Shown here one piece after another: positions 45,733 through 53,663 of a stretch of 56,439 bases of DNA. The position numbers and the translations under genes were made by a program. The notes under the pieces are model-generated. The model made no database searches. It was not told where the DNA came from and saw only the letters and a program-made list of their open reading frames with translations. The DNA lies in IMG/VR virus record IMGVR_UViG_3300015264_000006, positions 1 to 56,439 of that record. The stretch is one strand, 5' to 3'. Source of the stretch: a virus. Numbering within the stretch: the first letter of the stretch is position 1; each line of letters begins with the position of its first letter.

Positions 45733-46825
45733 CGGTGGCCTCCCCGCTGGCGTCCTGCTCGATGCGGGTGGCGGCGGCCAAGAGGCCGGCGCGGTCCTTG
45801 ATGCCGTTGAGCCGGCCGATCGCGGTCCGGGCCTGGGCCTCGGTGAGGTCCTTAGTGGACTCCAGGTCATCAGGGACGCCGGCGAGGCGGGCGGTGAAGA
45901 CCAGGCGCTCCTCGCGGTCGTGGTCCTCGTAGCCGAGCTTGCTGAACGCGGTGCGGATGATGCCGACCTGCCCGCTGCTGGCCCGCGCGGGCGGCCGCTC
46001 AGCGCCGTCGCCGCGCGGGTCCGCTGGCTCATCGGGCGGCAGGGGCACGTCGAGCCTGGCGGCCATCTTGCCGGGCTGCTCAGCCCAGTCGTCGCGGGTC
46101 CGCTGCTGGCGGGGCGGCCGGCGGGTGGTGATGTCCTCGGCGGTGATCCGGACAGCCGCAGGCGCGGGGTCGCCGGGCCCGCCGGCGGGCTGGACCTCCT
46201 CGGGGATGTAGATCCCGCCGAGGTCGTGCGGGAACGCGCGGCGCAGCGCGAACGCCTCGGCGCACTTCTCGATCATGTGGTCGGGCTGTGTTTTCCACTG
46301 CCCGGCCGGTTCGCCGCCCTTGGTGAGCTGCATGTACGAGGCGGTGCGGCAGACGCCGGGGTACCGCTTGCCGTCCTTGAGGACGACGACTTTCGCCGCG
46401 GCGGGCGGGTAGTCCCAGAGCCACACGCCGTGCTGGCCTCCGTCGCCGTCGTACCAGATGGTGTCCTCGTACTCGACGGTGAGGCCGAGGCGCTGGGCGA
46501 TGCGGTCGCGGATGACCTGGAAGCCGCCGATGCCGACCTGGATGGTCCACTTGGTGACCCACTGCTCCTGCCACTGCCCGCGGTCGTCCTGCCACTTCTC
46601 CTTGTTGCGGCGGCCGATGTAGTAGATCTGCCTGCTGAACGGGTCGAGCTGGGTTTTCTGGCAGTAGTGCATGAACACGGCCAGCTCAGCGTCGGAGCAG
46701 TCCTTGATGCCGAGGACGGCCAGGCCCGCCTTCTGCTTCTCGTTGAATGTCTCCTGGCCGGGCTTGATGACCAGGCCGGACAGGGGTGCGGGACGGGTGG
46801 CGATGCCGTTTCCGGGGGTGCTCAT
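45725..46825 (-). CDS. recT: RecT-family single-strand annealing protein
   Basis: 366 residues. FNEKQKAGLAVLGIKDCSDA, FMHYCQKTQLDPFSRQIYYI, TIQVGIGGFQVIRDRIAQRL and MIEKCAEAFALRRAFPHDLG are the RecT/Bet core. The C-terminal 130 residues are a low-complexity linker and a small helical domain (SGQVGIIRTAFSKLGYEDHD). It anneals complementary strands produced by the RecE-like exonuclease encoded nearby. Confidence 0.92.
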   Translation of the reverse strand: MSTPGNGIATRPAPLSGLVIKPGQETFNEKQKAGLAVLGIKDCSDAELAVFMHYCQKTQLDPFSRQIYYIGRRNKEKWQDDRGQWQEQWVTKWTIQVGIGGFQVIRDRIAQRLGLTVEYEDTIWYDGDGGQHGVWLWDYPPAAAKVVVLKDGKRYPGVCRTASYMQLTKGGEPAGQWKTQPDHMIEKCAEAFALRRAFPHDLGGIYIPEEVQPAGGPGDPAPAAVRITAEDITTRRPPRQQRTRDDWAEQPGKMAARLDVPLPPDEPADPRGDGAERPPARASSGQVGIIRTAFSKLGYEDHDREERLVFTARLAGVPDDLESTKDLTEAQARTAIGRLNGIKDRAGLLAAATRIEQDASGEATDG

Positions 46826-47031
46826 GATGGCTCCACGGGGGTTGCGGGCGCGATGTGCTCGCGCCAGGTGAGCAGCTCGGATACCGGGTCTATGACCCGG
46901 ATCGCGCGGGCCGGGTCGAATTCGGCGGTGATGTAGGCGGCGAAGGCGTCAGCGACGGCCTGGTCGCTGAACAGGCCCCAGCACGCGGAGGAGTGGTAGG
47001 GCAGGTGGCTGCCGAGCACGACGACCCACAT
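46822..47031 (-). CDS. Small hypothetical protein
   Basis: 69 residues: MWVVVLGSHLPYHSSACWGL, FSDQAVADAFAAYITAEFDP and ARAIRVIDPVSELLTWREHI. A small alpha/beta domain of the kind often seen in actinophage early regions. TGATG overlap with its neighbour and ATGA with recT. Confidence 0.6.
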   Translation of the reverse strand: MWVVVLGSHLPYHSSACWGLFSDQAVADAFAAYITAEFDPARAIRVIDPVSELLTWREHIAPATPVEPS

Positions 47032-47255
47032 CAGGAGGCCCCTTTCGGCGGCCGGGTGGTGACCTCGAAGAGCGGCAGGATCTGCCAGTTGTCGTCGCCC
47101 ATGCCGGGCAGCCGCTGGAGGCTCTTCATCGCGCCCTCGGCCGCGACCGGATTCTCGTAGGGGCCGTAGACGCCCTTGACGGCTGAGCCGTCGTAGTAGC
47201 TGACGACGATGACGGCGCGGCGGTAGGTCTCGCCGGCGTTCGGGCTGGCGGCCAT
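47031..47255 (-). CDS. Small hypothetical protein
   Basis: 74 residues: RRAVIVVSYYDGSAVKGVYG, PYENPVAAEGAMKSLQRLPG and DDNWQILPLFEV. Similar in plan to the next gene (a strand, helix, strand domain with an exposed acidic loop). Unknown function; lies between the exonuclease and RecT genes. Confidence 0.6.
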   Translation of the reverse strand: MAASPNAGETYRRAVIVVSYYDGSAVKGVYGPYENPVAAEGAMKSLQRLPGMGDDNWQILPLFEVTTRPPKGAS

Positions 47256-48100
47256 CAGTAACCGGTGTCCTCTCGGGTGGCCCACGCGGGCAGGGTGATC
47301 TCGGTGAGGCCGTCGCCGTAGCCCGGCCAGTCCCCGGTCTCGGTGCATGCCCGGTAGACGTCGATCGCCCGGCTGTTGCGATTGCGGCCGATGCGGACCG
47401 CATCAGGGATCAGCTCGATGACGTTGACGAGATAGGGAGGGCTCTTTTCCTGGGCCACGAACCAGAAAGCAACATCCGCCCCGGTCACCGCGGCCAGGCC
47501 GTCTTGGTAGTGGGCGTGCTGCTGGTGATATCCGTAGTCCGCGCAGGCCTTCCCGAACTTGCCCGGGTCAGCGGAATCGGCGGTCTTGTAGTCGACGATG
47601 ATGAGCTGGCCGGTGCCGGGGTCATACATCCAGTCGAGGCGGGCGCGCAGCTGCGTGCCGGTGCGCTGGTCGGCCCAGTACACGGACTGCTCGGCCTGCC
47701 CGTGCTCGGGGTCTAGGAGGTTCCACGCGAGCGGGTGCTCTTCCAGCGCGGCGGCCATGGCCCGGCACTGAGCCAGCTCCCTGGTCAGCAGCGGGATCTT
47801 CCCCCCGGCGCGGGCGTCGTCGCGCTGCTGCTTCGCGGCCTTGGTCATCCAGTTGTCGCAGGTGACCTCTACGATGTCGGGGCCGTTGCCGAGGACGAGG
47901 TTGTGGGCGCCGGATCCGAAGTCCCACACCTTCTTGCGCTCGGGGTGGTCCTGGCGCCAGAAGAACTTAGCCGGGCAGTACGGCGGGAGCAGGAGCTTGG
48001 CGCCGGAGCAGGACAGCGCCCACGTGTCGCCGAAGTAGTCGGCCTCGGGGATGTCGTGGATCCCGGCGGCGCGCGGCGGGGCATCGGCGGTGGCTGTCAC
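47255..48100 (-). CDS. RecE-like PD-(D/E)XK exonuclease
   Basis: 281 residues from GTG 48100. ADYFGDTWALSCSGAKLLLP, CPAKFFWRQDHPERKKVWDF-GSGAHNLVLG, TQLRARLDWMYDPG and LIIVDYKTADSADPGKFGK give the H, D and D-x-K (IVDYKT) active site of RecE/Cas4-type exonucleases. With RecT and a RusA-like enzyme, it forms a recombination module. Confidence 0.85.
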   Translation of the reverse strand: MTATADAPPRAAGIHDIPEADYFGDTWALSCSGAKLLLPPYCPAKFFWRQDHPERKKVWDFGSGAHNLVLGNGPDIVEVTCDNWMTKAAKQQRDDARAGGKIPLLTRELAQCRAMAAALEEHPLAWNLLDPEHGQAEQSVYWADQRTGTQLRARLDWMYDPGTGQLIIVDYKTADSADPGKFGKACADYGYHQQHAHYQDGLAAVTGADVAFWFVAQEKSPPYLVNVIELIPDAVRIGRNRNSRAIDVYRACTETGDWPGYGDGLTEITLPAWATREDTGY

Positions 48101-48393
48101 TCTGGCTCCCTGCGCATCTGCTCTTCCATCTGCCGCGCCCACTGCGCATGCTCGGCGGCGCGGTCCCGCTCGGCGCGGACGGCGGTGTGGCGGGGACACC
48201 AGATGCACCCGCACTTGTGGATGGTCACGCCGGGCAGCACGTGGACCCGCTCGGCGGTGGCGTCGGCCAGGGCCGAGATGCGGGGGTCCTGCTCCGGCGG
48301 CGGGATAGTGGCGCCGCGCAGGACCCGGCCGAGCAGCGGCGCGCCGATCAGCACGCCGAACGCGTAGAGGGTGATGGCGTCAGGCCACGTCAT
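48097..48393 (-). CDS. Membrane-anchored small protein
   Basis: 98 residues from ATG 48393. WPDAITLYAFGVLIGAPLLG is a membrane segment; the rest has HKCGCIWCPRHTAVRAERDR, a C-x-C-x2-C-x-H zinc-like knuckle followed by a helix. Function unknown. Coupled to the exonuclease gene by GTGA. Confidence 0.6.
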   Translation of the reverse strand: MTWPDAITLYAFGVLIGAPLLGRVLRGATIPPPEQDPRISALADATAERVHVLPGVTIHKCGCIWCPRHTAVRAERDRAAEHAQWARQMEEQMRREPE

Positions 48394-48584
48394 GACTTCG
48401 GCTCCCTGGCGGCTGCGGCGGCGAGTGCTGCGCGGCGCTCGGCGGTGATGCCGCCCGTGTAGACGGCGTAGTCGTCGGCGGCCTGGAGGATGACTTCCAT
48501 GGCCAGCTGGCGCGTCTTCGGCACCGGGCACGTCAGGGCCGTCGACTGCCGCCAGACCAGCGCCTCCAGCTCGTCGCGGGTCAC
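48390..48584 (-). CDS. Small helical protein
   Basis: 64 residues: TRDELEALVWRQSTALTCPV, RQLAMEVILQAADDYAVYTG. No family recognised. ATGA overlap to the next gene; GTG start overlaps the upstream stop. Confidence 0.55.
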   Translation of the reverse strand: MTRDELEALVWRQSTALTCPVPKTRQLAMEVILQAADDYAVYTGGITAERRAALAAAAAREPKS

Positions 48585-48784
48585 GGCGTCACCTCCGGCG
48601 GCTGCGGCCCGATGATGACCAGCCGGGACTGGATGACGCGGACCCGGTGGCCCAGGCCGCCGCGCGCGTGCTCAGCGGCGGCCTTCTCGGCGGTGGTGTC
48701 GTCGCCGCTGGTCAGGAAGACCTCGCAGTCCTCGCACCAGCCGGCAGCGGACAGGACCTGGTAGCGGCGGGTCAGCCTGGTCAC
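48581..48784 (-). CDS. Small hypothetical protein
   Basis: 67 residues: RRYQVLSAAGWCEDCEVFLT, AEKAAAEHARGGLGHRVRVI-QSRLVIIG. A single CxxC (CEDC) and a beta strand may form a small zinc or sheet fold. No recognised family. Confidence 0.55.
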   Translation of the reverse strand: MTRLTRRYQVLSAAGWCEDCEVFLTSGDDTTAEKAAAEHARGGLGHRVRVIQSRLVIIGPQPPEVTP

Positions 48785-49128
48785 CGGGTGCCCTCCAGTT
48801 CCCAGAGGTGGAAGCAGGTGTCGTGCAGGCTGAGGTACTCCGCGCGGGGCGGCAGCAGCATCGCCACCCGGATCTCATCCGGGATGAACCGGTAGCGGGC
48901 CTCGGTGATCTCGTCCCAGTCCGGGTACCGGCCCGGGCGCGGCGGATGGGTACTGGTGCGGTGGCTGATGGACAGGTGCCACAGCGGCCGTGAGTACGCC
49001 GGGTCGGGCTCCAGGCCGGCGAGGACCATCAGGTGCCCGTCGGCGACGTCGCGCTGCCACGCGCGGGTGCCGGGGAAGCTGGCCTTCATGACCGGCCCGG
49101 GGTCGACGCGTACCCACTTCACCTTCAC
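48781..49128 (-). CDS. Conserved hypothetical protein
   Basis: 115 residues from GTG 49128. RVDPGPVMKASFPGTRAWQR, HLMVLAGLEPDPAYSRPLWH-LSISHRTS and PDWDEITEARYRFIPDEIRV. The LxxSISHRxxxPxxxxPxWxE pattern is found in many actinophage genes of unknown function. Confidence 0.65.
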   Translation of the reverse strand: MKVKWVRVDPGPVMKASFPGTRAWQRDVADGHLMVLAGLEPDPAYSRPLWHLSISHRTSTHPPRPGRYPDWDEITEARYRFIPDEIRVAMLLPPRAEYLSLHDTCFHLWELEGTR

Positions 49129-49406
49129 CGGGTCACCGCCGTGACGTCAAAAAGGTGCCAGACGAAGCCGTCTCCGGTGCGCGGGCACGTCCCGGCCCAC
49201 TTCGCGCCTTCGGGCAGCGCGTGGCCGGTGCCGAACACCTGGTACGCGCGGTCATGCTCTGGTGCCCCGTCGGTGTGCTCGGCCCAGAACTCGACGCCGT
49301 ACGACGTGCTGAGCGCGGCGACGGCCACGGGGCTGCCGGTCAGCCTGACGCTGTGCGCCCGGTCGTCGATCGGCACCTCGTAGCGGCGCATCATCCGGAG
49401 GTTCAC
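49125..49406 (-). CDS. Hypothetical protein
   Basis: 93 residues from GTG 49406. RRYEVPIDDRAHSVRLTGSP, VEFWAEHTDGAPEHDRAYQV-FGTGHALPEGAKWAGTCPRT. The mixed beta pattern FWAEHxxxxPxxxRxxQVFGTGxxLP is widespread in actinophages, often read as a small beta-barrel. Function unknown. Confidence 0.65.
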   Translation of the reverse strand: MNLRMMRRYEVPIDDRAHSVRLTGSPVAVAALSTSYGVEFWAEHTDGAPEHDRAYQVFGTGHALPEGAKWAGTCPRTGDGFVWHLFDVTAVTR

Positions 49407-50050
49407 CGGGTCACCGCCAGGACGCCGATGAGCTGGCGGCCGACGTGCTCGGTATAGGCCGGCGGGATGGCCTGGCTCATCTCGGCGCCGGTCATCCAGT
49501 CGATGCCCATGAGCTGGCGCCAGTCGGCGAAGGTGGCGTGCCGCTGCCGGGACTTGGTTGCGCCCGTCCCGGTGACGCTGATGGCGCGGCCGACATGGTG
49601 GCAGCCGGGACGCATCTCGAATGCACGCCAGCTTGTCTCGAACCACCGCTCGCGGATGAGCTGCCCAGCGGGAGTGCGCAGGCCGAACATGCAGCCGCAC
49701 AGCTTGAGATCGGGCCGCATCGGCGCGCCGGGGACGTTCTCGATGACCCACGGCCTGCCGCTCCGGGCGAGCAGTTCACGAACGGGGCCGATCTGGTCAG
49801 GGTGACTGGCGCGGGTGCGCTCCGGAGTGGAAGCGCTGTACCGCTTGCAGACCGGGCTGACGTGGATCGCGGCCACGCCGGCGAGGCTGGCGCTGGCCAG
49901 GAACTGGAGCATGTCGGCCTGGACGAACCGGAACGGATAATGCGGCTGCGGCTGGATGTCGACGCCGAGGATGTCGAACCCGGCACGGTGGTAACCGGTC
50001 CCGGCACCGCCGGCCTTGCAGAAGCCGTCAAGCAGCAGAGGCCGGGTCAC
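49403..50050 (-). CDS. C5-cytosine methyltransferase-like protein
   Basis: 215 residues from GTG 50050. LLDGFCKAGGAGTGYHRAGF (AdoMet site) and DIQPQPHYPFRFVQADML, HVSPVCKRYSAS at the motif IV position and RPWVIENVPGA (motif VI). In most members motif IV is PPCQ; here it is PVCK, although the catalytic Cys remains. Compact actinophage form without a large target domain. It could protect phage DNA or alter methylation. Confidence 0.8.
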   Translation of the reverse strand: MTRPLLLDGFCKAGGAGTGYHRAGFDILGVDIQPQPHYPFRFVQADMLQFLASASLAGVAAIHVSPVCKRYSASTPERTRASHPDQIGPVRELLARSGRPWVIENVPGAPMRPDLKLCGCMFGLRTPAGQLIRERWFETSWRAFEMRPGCHHVGRAISVTGTGATKSRQRHATFADWRQLMGIDWMTGAEMSQAIPPAYTEHVGRQLIGVLAVTR

Positions 50051-50883
50051 GTCGCCCACCCGCCGTCTTCCCACTCGGGCCGGATGGGGCTGAGGCAGCG
50101 GGGCGACTGCCCGGCGAGCACGGCGTCGACCCAGGACCCAAGCTCGGAGCGGCCCGGCCCGGCGAGGGTGGACGCGACGTACTCGCGGAGGTCGGCGGGG
50201 GGTGTCCACGGCGGCGGCTCGGGGACGTCGCCGCAGTGGCGGGGCGGCCAGAAGGGCGTGAACGACGGCAGCGGCGGCAGCGTCGCCTCCACGGCGGGCG
50301 CGGCCAGGAATCCGGAGTACGGCTCCGGGCCGTCGACGGGGTCGACGAACTCGCGGTAGAAGCGCGTCTCAGCCTCGGTGCCGGGCGACGGCCGACTCGC
50401 GGCCGACTCGCGCAGCGCCTCGCGGAATCCCTCCCGGAACCGCTCCATCTGCTCCTCGGTCAGCTCGCCGTCGAACGGCCGGATCTCCAGGCTGGGCTGG
50501 CAGTCGTCGTGGAGGTCGGAGGGTCCGCCGCCGCAGTCCGGGCCCGGGTCCTCGCCACCGCCCGGCTCGCCGTCGACGGGGTCGACGAACTCGCGGTAGA
50601 AGCGGATCTCGGCTGGAGACGGCAGGGGGTCGCCGATGTCCAGTCCGAGGTCTTCCAGGATCCGGGCGGCGGCCCCGGCGTCAGGCGGCGACGGCGGGTG
50701 CACGATGATCGTGCCGCCCTCCAGCCACGGCGCAGGGCCGTCCTGCCCGCTGTCCCACCCTTCGCTGTGGCCGTGGTGGCGCGGTCCGGCGTGGCTGGGT
50801 GAGTGCCGGCGGAACGCGCCGTGCAGCGTGAGCACGGCCACGGCCACTACCAGGACGGCCAGGGGGATCATGAGCCACGTCAC
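50047..50883 (-). CDS. Membrane-anchored acidic repeat protein
   Basis: 278 residues from GTG 50883 (GTGA overlap). N-terminal membrane segment WLMIPLAVLVVAVAVLTLHG; cytosolic or exposed remainder is acidic and proline/glycine-rich with two exact copies of RFYREFVDPVDG. ELTEEQMERFREGFREALRE is a charged helix; the C-terminus is a folded domain (LREYVASTLAGPGRSELGSW). Function unknown. Confidence 0.6.
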   Translation of the reverse strand: MTWLMIPLAVLVVAVAVLTLHGAFRRHSPSHAGPRHHGHSEGWDSGQDGPAPWLEGGTIIVHPPSPPDAGAAARILEDLGLDIGDPLPSPAEIRFYREFVDPVDGEPGGGEDPGPDCGGGPSDLHDDCQPSLEIRPFDGELTEEQMERFREGFREALRESAASRPSPGTEAETRFYREFVDPVDGPEPYSGFLAAPAVEATLPPLPSFTPFWPPRHCGDVPEPPPWTPPADLREYVASTLAGPGRSELGSWVDAVLAGQSPRCLSPIRPEWEDGGWAT

Positions 50884-51062
50884 TGGGTCACCGCCGCGCT
50901 GGTCTTCTCGTGGGCGCGCTGGCAGGCGGAAGGGCTGCGCCCCCGGCATACGCCGCACAGCCCGTCCAGGCCGTCAGCTCCCACGCCCAGGTTGTGGCCA
51001 GCGTGGCACCAGCAGTACCCGAAGCCCGCGTCTCCGCTCTCCATGATCATGGTGTTTTTCAC
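50880..51062 (-). CDS. Small cysteine-rich protein
   Basis: 60 residues from GTG 51062 (GTGA overlap with the TM protein). GFGYCWCHAGHNLGVGADGL, LCGVCRGRSPSACQRAHEKT: C-x-C-x-H and C-x2-C ... C-x3-H patterns fit a zinc-binding fold. Unknown role. Confidence 0.55.
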   Translation of the reverse strand: MKNTMIMESGDAGFGYCWCHAGHNLGVGADGLDGLCGVCRGRSPSACQRAHEKTSAAVTQ

Positions 51063-51226
51063 TGCCACCGCCTCCCCTCGCGGGCGACGCGGGCACGCGC
51101 GGCGGTGAGCGCCTCGCGGGACGGCGGGTACTGCGGCGGCGGGAGCCTCCGCCCGGCACGGGACCGGGCCAGGAGCACGGCCGCGTAGGCGGCAAGGATC
51201 ACGGCGTACAGGACGATGGCGGTCAC
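51059..51226 (-). CDS. Small single-pass membrane protein
   Basis: 55 residues from GTG 51226. TAIVLYAVILAAYAAVLLAR is a membrane helix, followed by a basic tail (ALTAARARVAREGRRWQ). GTGA overlaps at both ends show it is part of the operon. Confidence 0.6.
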   Translation of the reverse strand: MTAIVLYAVILAAYAAVLLARSRAGRRLPPPQYPPSREALTAARARVAREGRRWQ

Positions 51227-51522
51227 GCGGCGGCCCGCCGCTCCGTGATGAGCGCGCGCCACGCGGCGTTCAGCGGGTCGATGTCCTCGAACCGGGCGCC
51301 CCAGTGGAAGCCGAGCTCGACGTCGCGGGCGGAGCTCTCCTCGACGAGGCCGAGGGCGGTGAGGCCGGCGCCGTAGCCGCCGTGCCGCTGGCCGACGACG
51401 CAGTCGCAGGAGGACATGATGTCCAGCCTGTCCAGGTCGAGGCGCTCAGCCCAGCCGGGCTCGCGCTCGTCGAGCAGCGCGGCGCCGGCGGCGACACGCT
51501 CAGCGATGGTGGGGGCGGTCAT
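51223..51522 (-). CDS. Hypothetical protein, paralog of 51519
   Basis: 99 residues. TIAERVAAGAALLDEREPGW, LDLDRLDIMSSCDCVVGQRH and WRALITERRAAA align with the gene directly upstream (TIAERVARGADWLDGNSPGW, WRALIADRRVAA). Tandem duplicates of a family seen in actinophages; unknown function. Confidence 0.65.
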   Translation of the reverse strand: MTAPTIAERVAAGAALLDEREPGWAERLDLDRLDIMSSCDCVVGQRHGGYGAGLTALGLVEESSARDVELGFHWGARFEDIDPLNAAWRALITERRAAA

Positions 51523-51845
51523 GCGGCCACCCGCCGATCAGCGATCAGGGCGCGCCACTCAGCGTCGATCGCCTGCCACGCCTCTACGCTGACCTCGGAC
51601 GTGGTGAGGTCGAAGCCCAGGAAGAGGGGGTCCACGCCCAGCTCGTCCTGAGCCCAGTAGTAGCTGTCGCCGGCGTATTCATCCGCCTCGGCTGCCTCGG
51701 CGAAGACCTGGCCGAGGACGCACAGGCACGCATTGGCCAGGTCGAGGCGTCCCAGGTCGATGCGCTCCTGCCAGCCTGGGGAGTTGCCGTCCAGCCAGTC
51801 CGCGCCGCGTGCGACACGCTCAGCGATGGTGTCCATGGCGGTCAC
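51519..51845 (-). CDS. Hypothetical protein, paralog of 51223
   Basis: 108 residues from GTG 51845 (GTGA overlap); ATG 51836 is possible. DTIAERVARGADWLDGNSPG, CLCVLGQVFAEAAEADEYAG, WRALIADRRVAA. The conserved C-x-C-V-x-GQ segment and shared ends show duplication with 51223; the centre has diverged. Confidence 0.65.
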   Translation of the reverse strand: MTAMDTIAERVARGADWLDGNSPGWQERIDLGRLDLANACLCVLGQVFAEAAEADEYAGDSYYWAQDELGVDPLFLGFDLTTSEVSVEAWQAIDAEWRALIADRRVAA

Positions 51846-52021
51846 AGCAGGTCTCCTTTCATGGTCACCGTCTCGGTCTGCGGCGGCAGCGACTGCCTGA
51901 GCCACGCGGACACGACGGCTATGTACACGTCCAGGCGGGCCAGGGCCTGCGCCGCCTGCTTCTCGATCGCGGTTATCTCCGCCGGGGTCGCCGGGCGGCT
52001 CAGCGGGCCGGGGCCGGTCAC
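51842..52021 (-). CDS. Small helical protein
   Basis: 59 residues from GTG 52021. ATPAEITAIEKQAAQALARL and DVYIAVVSAWLRQSLPPQTE. Short amphipathic helices. GTGA overlaps at both ends support coding. Confidence 0.55.
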   Translation of the reverse strand: MTGPGPLSRPATPAEITAIEKQAAQALARLDVYIAVVSAWLRQSLPPQTETVTMKGDLL

Positions 52022-53379
52022 CGGGCACCGTCCTCAAGGTCGAACATGCCGGGCTGCATCGGCCTGCGCATCCGGGTCATGATCAGGCCGGCGTAGGCCG
52101 GGTCACGCTCGATCAGGATGCAGCGGCGCCGCTCGACCACGGCGGCCTCAGCGGTGGTGCCGCTCCCGGCGAACGGGTCGAGGACGGTCCCGCCGGGCGG
52201 GGTGACGAGCCGGATGAGCCACGCCATGAGGCTGACGGGCTTGACGGTGGGGTGCGCGGTTCCGTCGCCGCCGCGCGGGCGCTCGCTGCTGGCGGCCTTG
52301 GCCTCGTAGCGGAACACCGGGAAGAACCGGGACGCGCCGCCGGAGTCGTCACGGGAGATGCATTCGTAATCCCTCGGCAGGCCCTCGCCGCTGGCGTAGA
52401 TTCCGTTGCCGCTGGCGCGGCCCGCGCCGCCTGTCCTGCTCGGCTTCGCCGCGCGGGTGCCCGAACGCTGCCGGTCAAGCTCAGCGGCGGCGTCAGGGCC
52501 GAGCAGGACGTTCGGCGGCCAGCGGCCGGCGGCGTGCGCCTCGGATTGCTCGCGGGGCTCTCCCGTGCCGTTCATGATTCCGCCGGCACTTTTGCGAGGC
52601 GAGCCAAATGGCGTCGGCTTAGGTCCGGCGACCCGGCACCCGTCGATGTTGAGCGCGCCCGTGCCGTGCTCCTGCACGTTGCCGGCCACCGTCCCGGCCA
52701 GGGGCTTGCGGGCGACGATGACGGGCTCGTGGGCGGGCTTGAGCGCCGTGCCCCAGCCCTCCCAGCGGGCCGCGTCATCGGTGGCGGGGGCGGTGATGGC
52801 TGAGGCGTCGTACTCGCCGCTGTGATCGCCGGCGAAGAACTTGACCGGCCATGCCTGCGTGGGCGTCGCAGCCCTGTCGGTTCGCCGTCCGATGACCTCG
52901 CGCTCTGCCCCGGCTGCCTTGTCGATGGCCTTGGACACGTCCAGGGACTTCGGGAACCCCGACCCGTAAATCCAGTGCATGCTGTCGCGGACCTCGAACC
53001 CGGCATCCTCAATGCCGCACGCCAGCCGGTGATAGGTCCGCGTCCCGCCGAACGCCAGCAGGTGGCCGCCCGGCTTGAGGACGCGCAGGCACTCGGCCGC
53101 CCACGCCTCGCACCAGGACTGGAACGGCTGCCCGGCGATGTAGGACTCCGGCGTGGTCACGACCGACGCGCCCACGGCCGGGTTGGTGCGGGCATCGGCC
53201 CGGGTCCGCAGGCGAGCACCTGACGGCTTGAAGCTGTCCCACTCGCGGCCCATGAACTCCAGGCCGTACGGCGGGTCAGTGACTACGGCATCGACCGAGG
53301 CGCCGGGCATCTCGGCTAGCACCTCCATGCAGTCGCCCAGGTACAGGCTGACGTCGCCGTCCGACCAGTAGGGGGTCAC
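52018..53379 (-). CDS. N4/N6 DNA methyltransferase
   Basis: 453 residues from GTG 53379. DPPYGLEF at residues 35-42 is catalytic motif IV; VLDPFAGSGTTAEAAV near residue 410 is the AdoMet motif I. Order catalytic, target recognition, AdoMet matches the beta class. The long centre (HEPVIVARKPLAGTVAGNVQ) would choose the target site. No endonuclease partner is nearby, so it probably acts alone, protecting or marking DNA. Confidence 0.92.
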   Translation of the reverse strand: MTPYWSDGDVSLYLGDCMEVLAEMPGASVDAVVTDPPYGLEFMGREWDSFKPSGARLRTRADARTNPAVGASVVTTPESYIAGQPFQSWCEAWAAECLRVLKPGGHLLAFGGTRTYHRLACGIEDAGFEVRDSMHWIYGSGFPKSLDVSKAIDKAAGAEREVIGRRTDRAATPTQAWPVKFFAGDHSGEYDASAITAPATDDAARWEGWGTALKPAHEPVIVARKPLAGTVAGNVQEHGTGALNIDGCRVAGPKPTPFGSPRKSAGGIMNGTGEPREQSEAHAAGRWPPNVLLGPDAAAELDRQRSGTRAAKPSRTGGAGRASGNGIYASGEGLPRDYECISRDDSGGASRFFPVFRYEAKAASSERPRGGDGTAHPTVKPVSLMAWLIRLVTPPGGTVLDPFAGSGTTAEAAVVERRRCILIERDPAYAGLIMTRMRRPMQPGMFDLEDGAR

Positions 53380-53462
53380 CGGGCACCTGCCAGGGCCAGG
53401 GCGGCCAGCACCAGCAGGACAGCCCATGGGCCCGGGCGGCTCAGGGGGTCCGGGCCGGTCAC
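53376..53462 (-). CDS. 28-residue membrane peptide
   Basis: A very short frame (VTGPDPLSRPGPWAVLLVLA then ALALAGAR) that is almost only a membrane helix. It overlaps the upstream TGA and the methyltransferase GTG by GTGA at both ends. It fills the only gap between these genes, so it is probably real. Confidence 0.5.
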   Translation of the reverse strand: MTGPDPLSRPGPWAVLLVLAALALAGAR

Positions 53463-53662
53463 CGGGCACGCACCAGGATGCCGCCGTCGCCGCGGGCCTC
53501 GACCGTCAGCCACGGGCAGGGCTGCGGCCGTAGCTCGCCGGGCGTGATCTCAGCCTCGCCGCCGTAGCGGCGCAGCAGCGCGTGGATGAGCGACGGGCCG
53601 TCCGGGATGACGCGCAGGACGAAGCAGCGCTGGCCGCAGAAGCGGCAGTAAGGGCCAGCCAT
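53459..53662 (-). CDS. Small zinc-finger-like protein
   Basis: 67 residues: GPYCRFCGQRCFVLRVIPDG, later ELRPQPCPWLTVEARGDGGI. CRFCGQRCF is a metal-binding knuckle typical of small actinophage proteins. One base separates it from the preceding gene. Confidence 0.6.
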   Translation of the reverse strand: MAGPYCRFCGQRCFVLRVIPDGPSLIHALLRRYGGEAEITPGELRPQPCPWLTVEARGDGGILVRAR

Positions 53663-53663
53663 G

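Noticed and set aside
52018-53379. Restriction-modification system
   Set aside because: No endonuclease that would match lies beside the methyltransferase; neighbours are small zinc-binding or membrane proteins.
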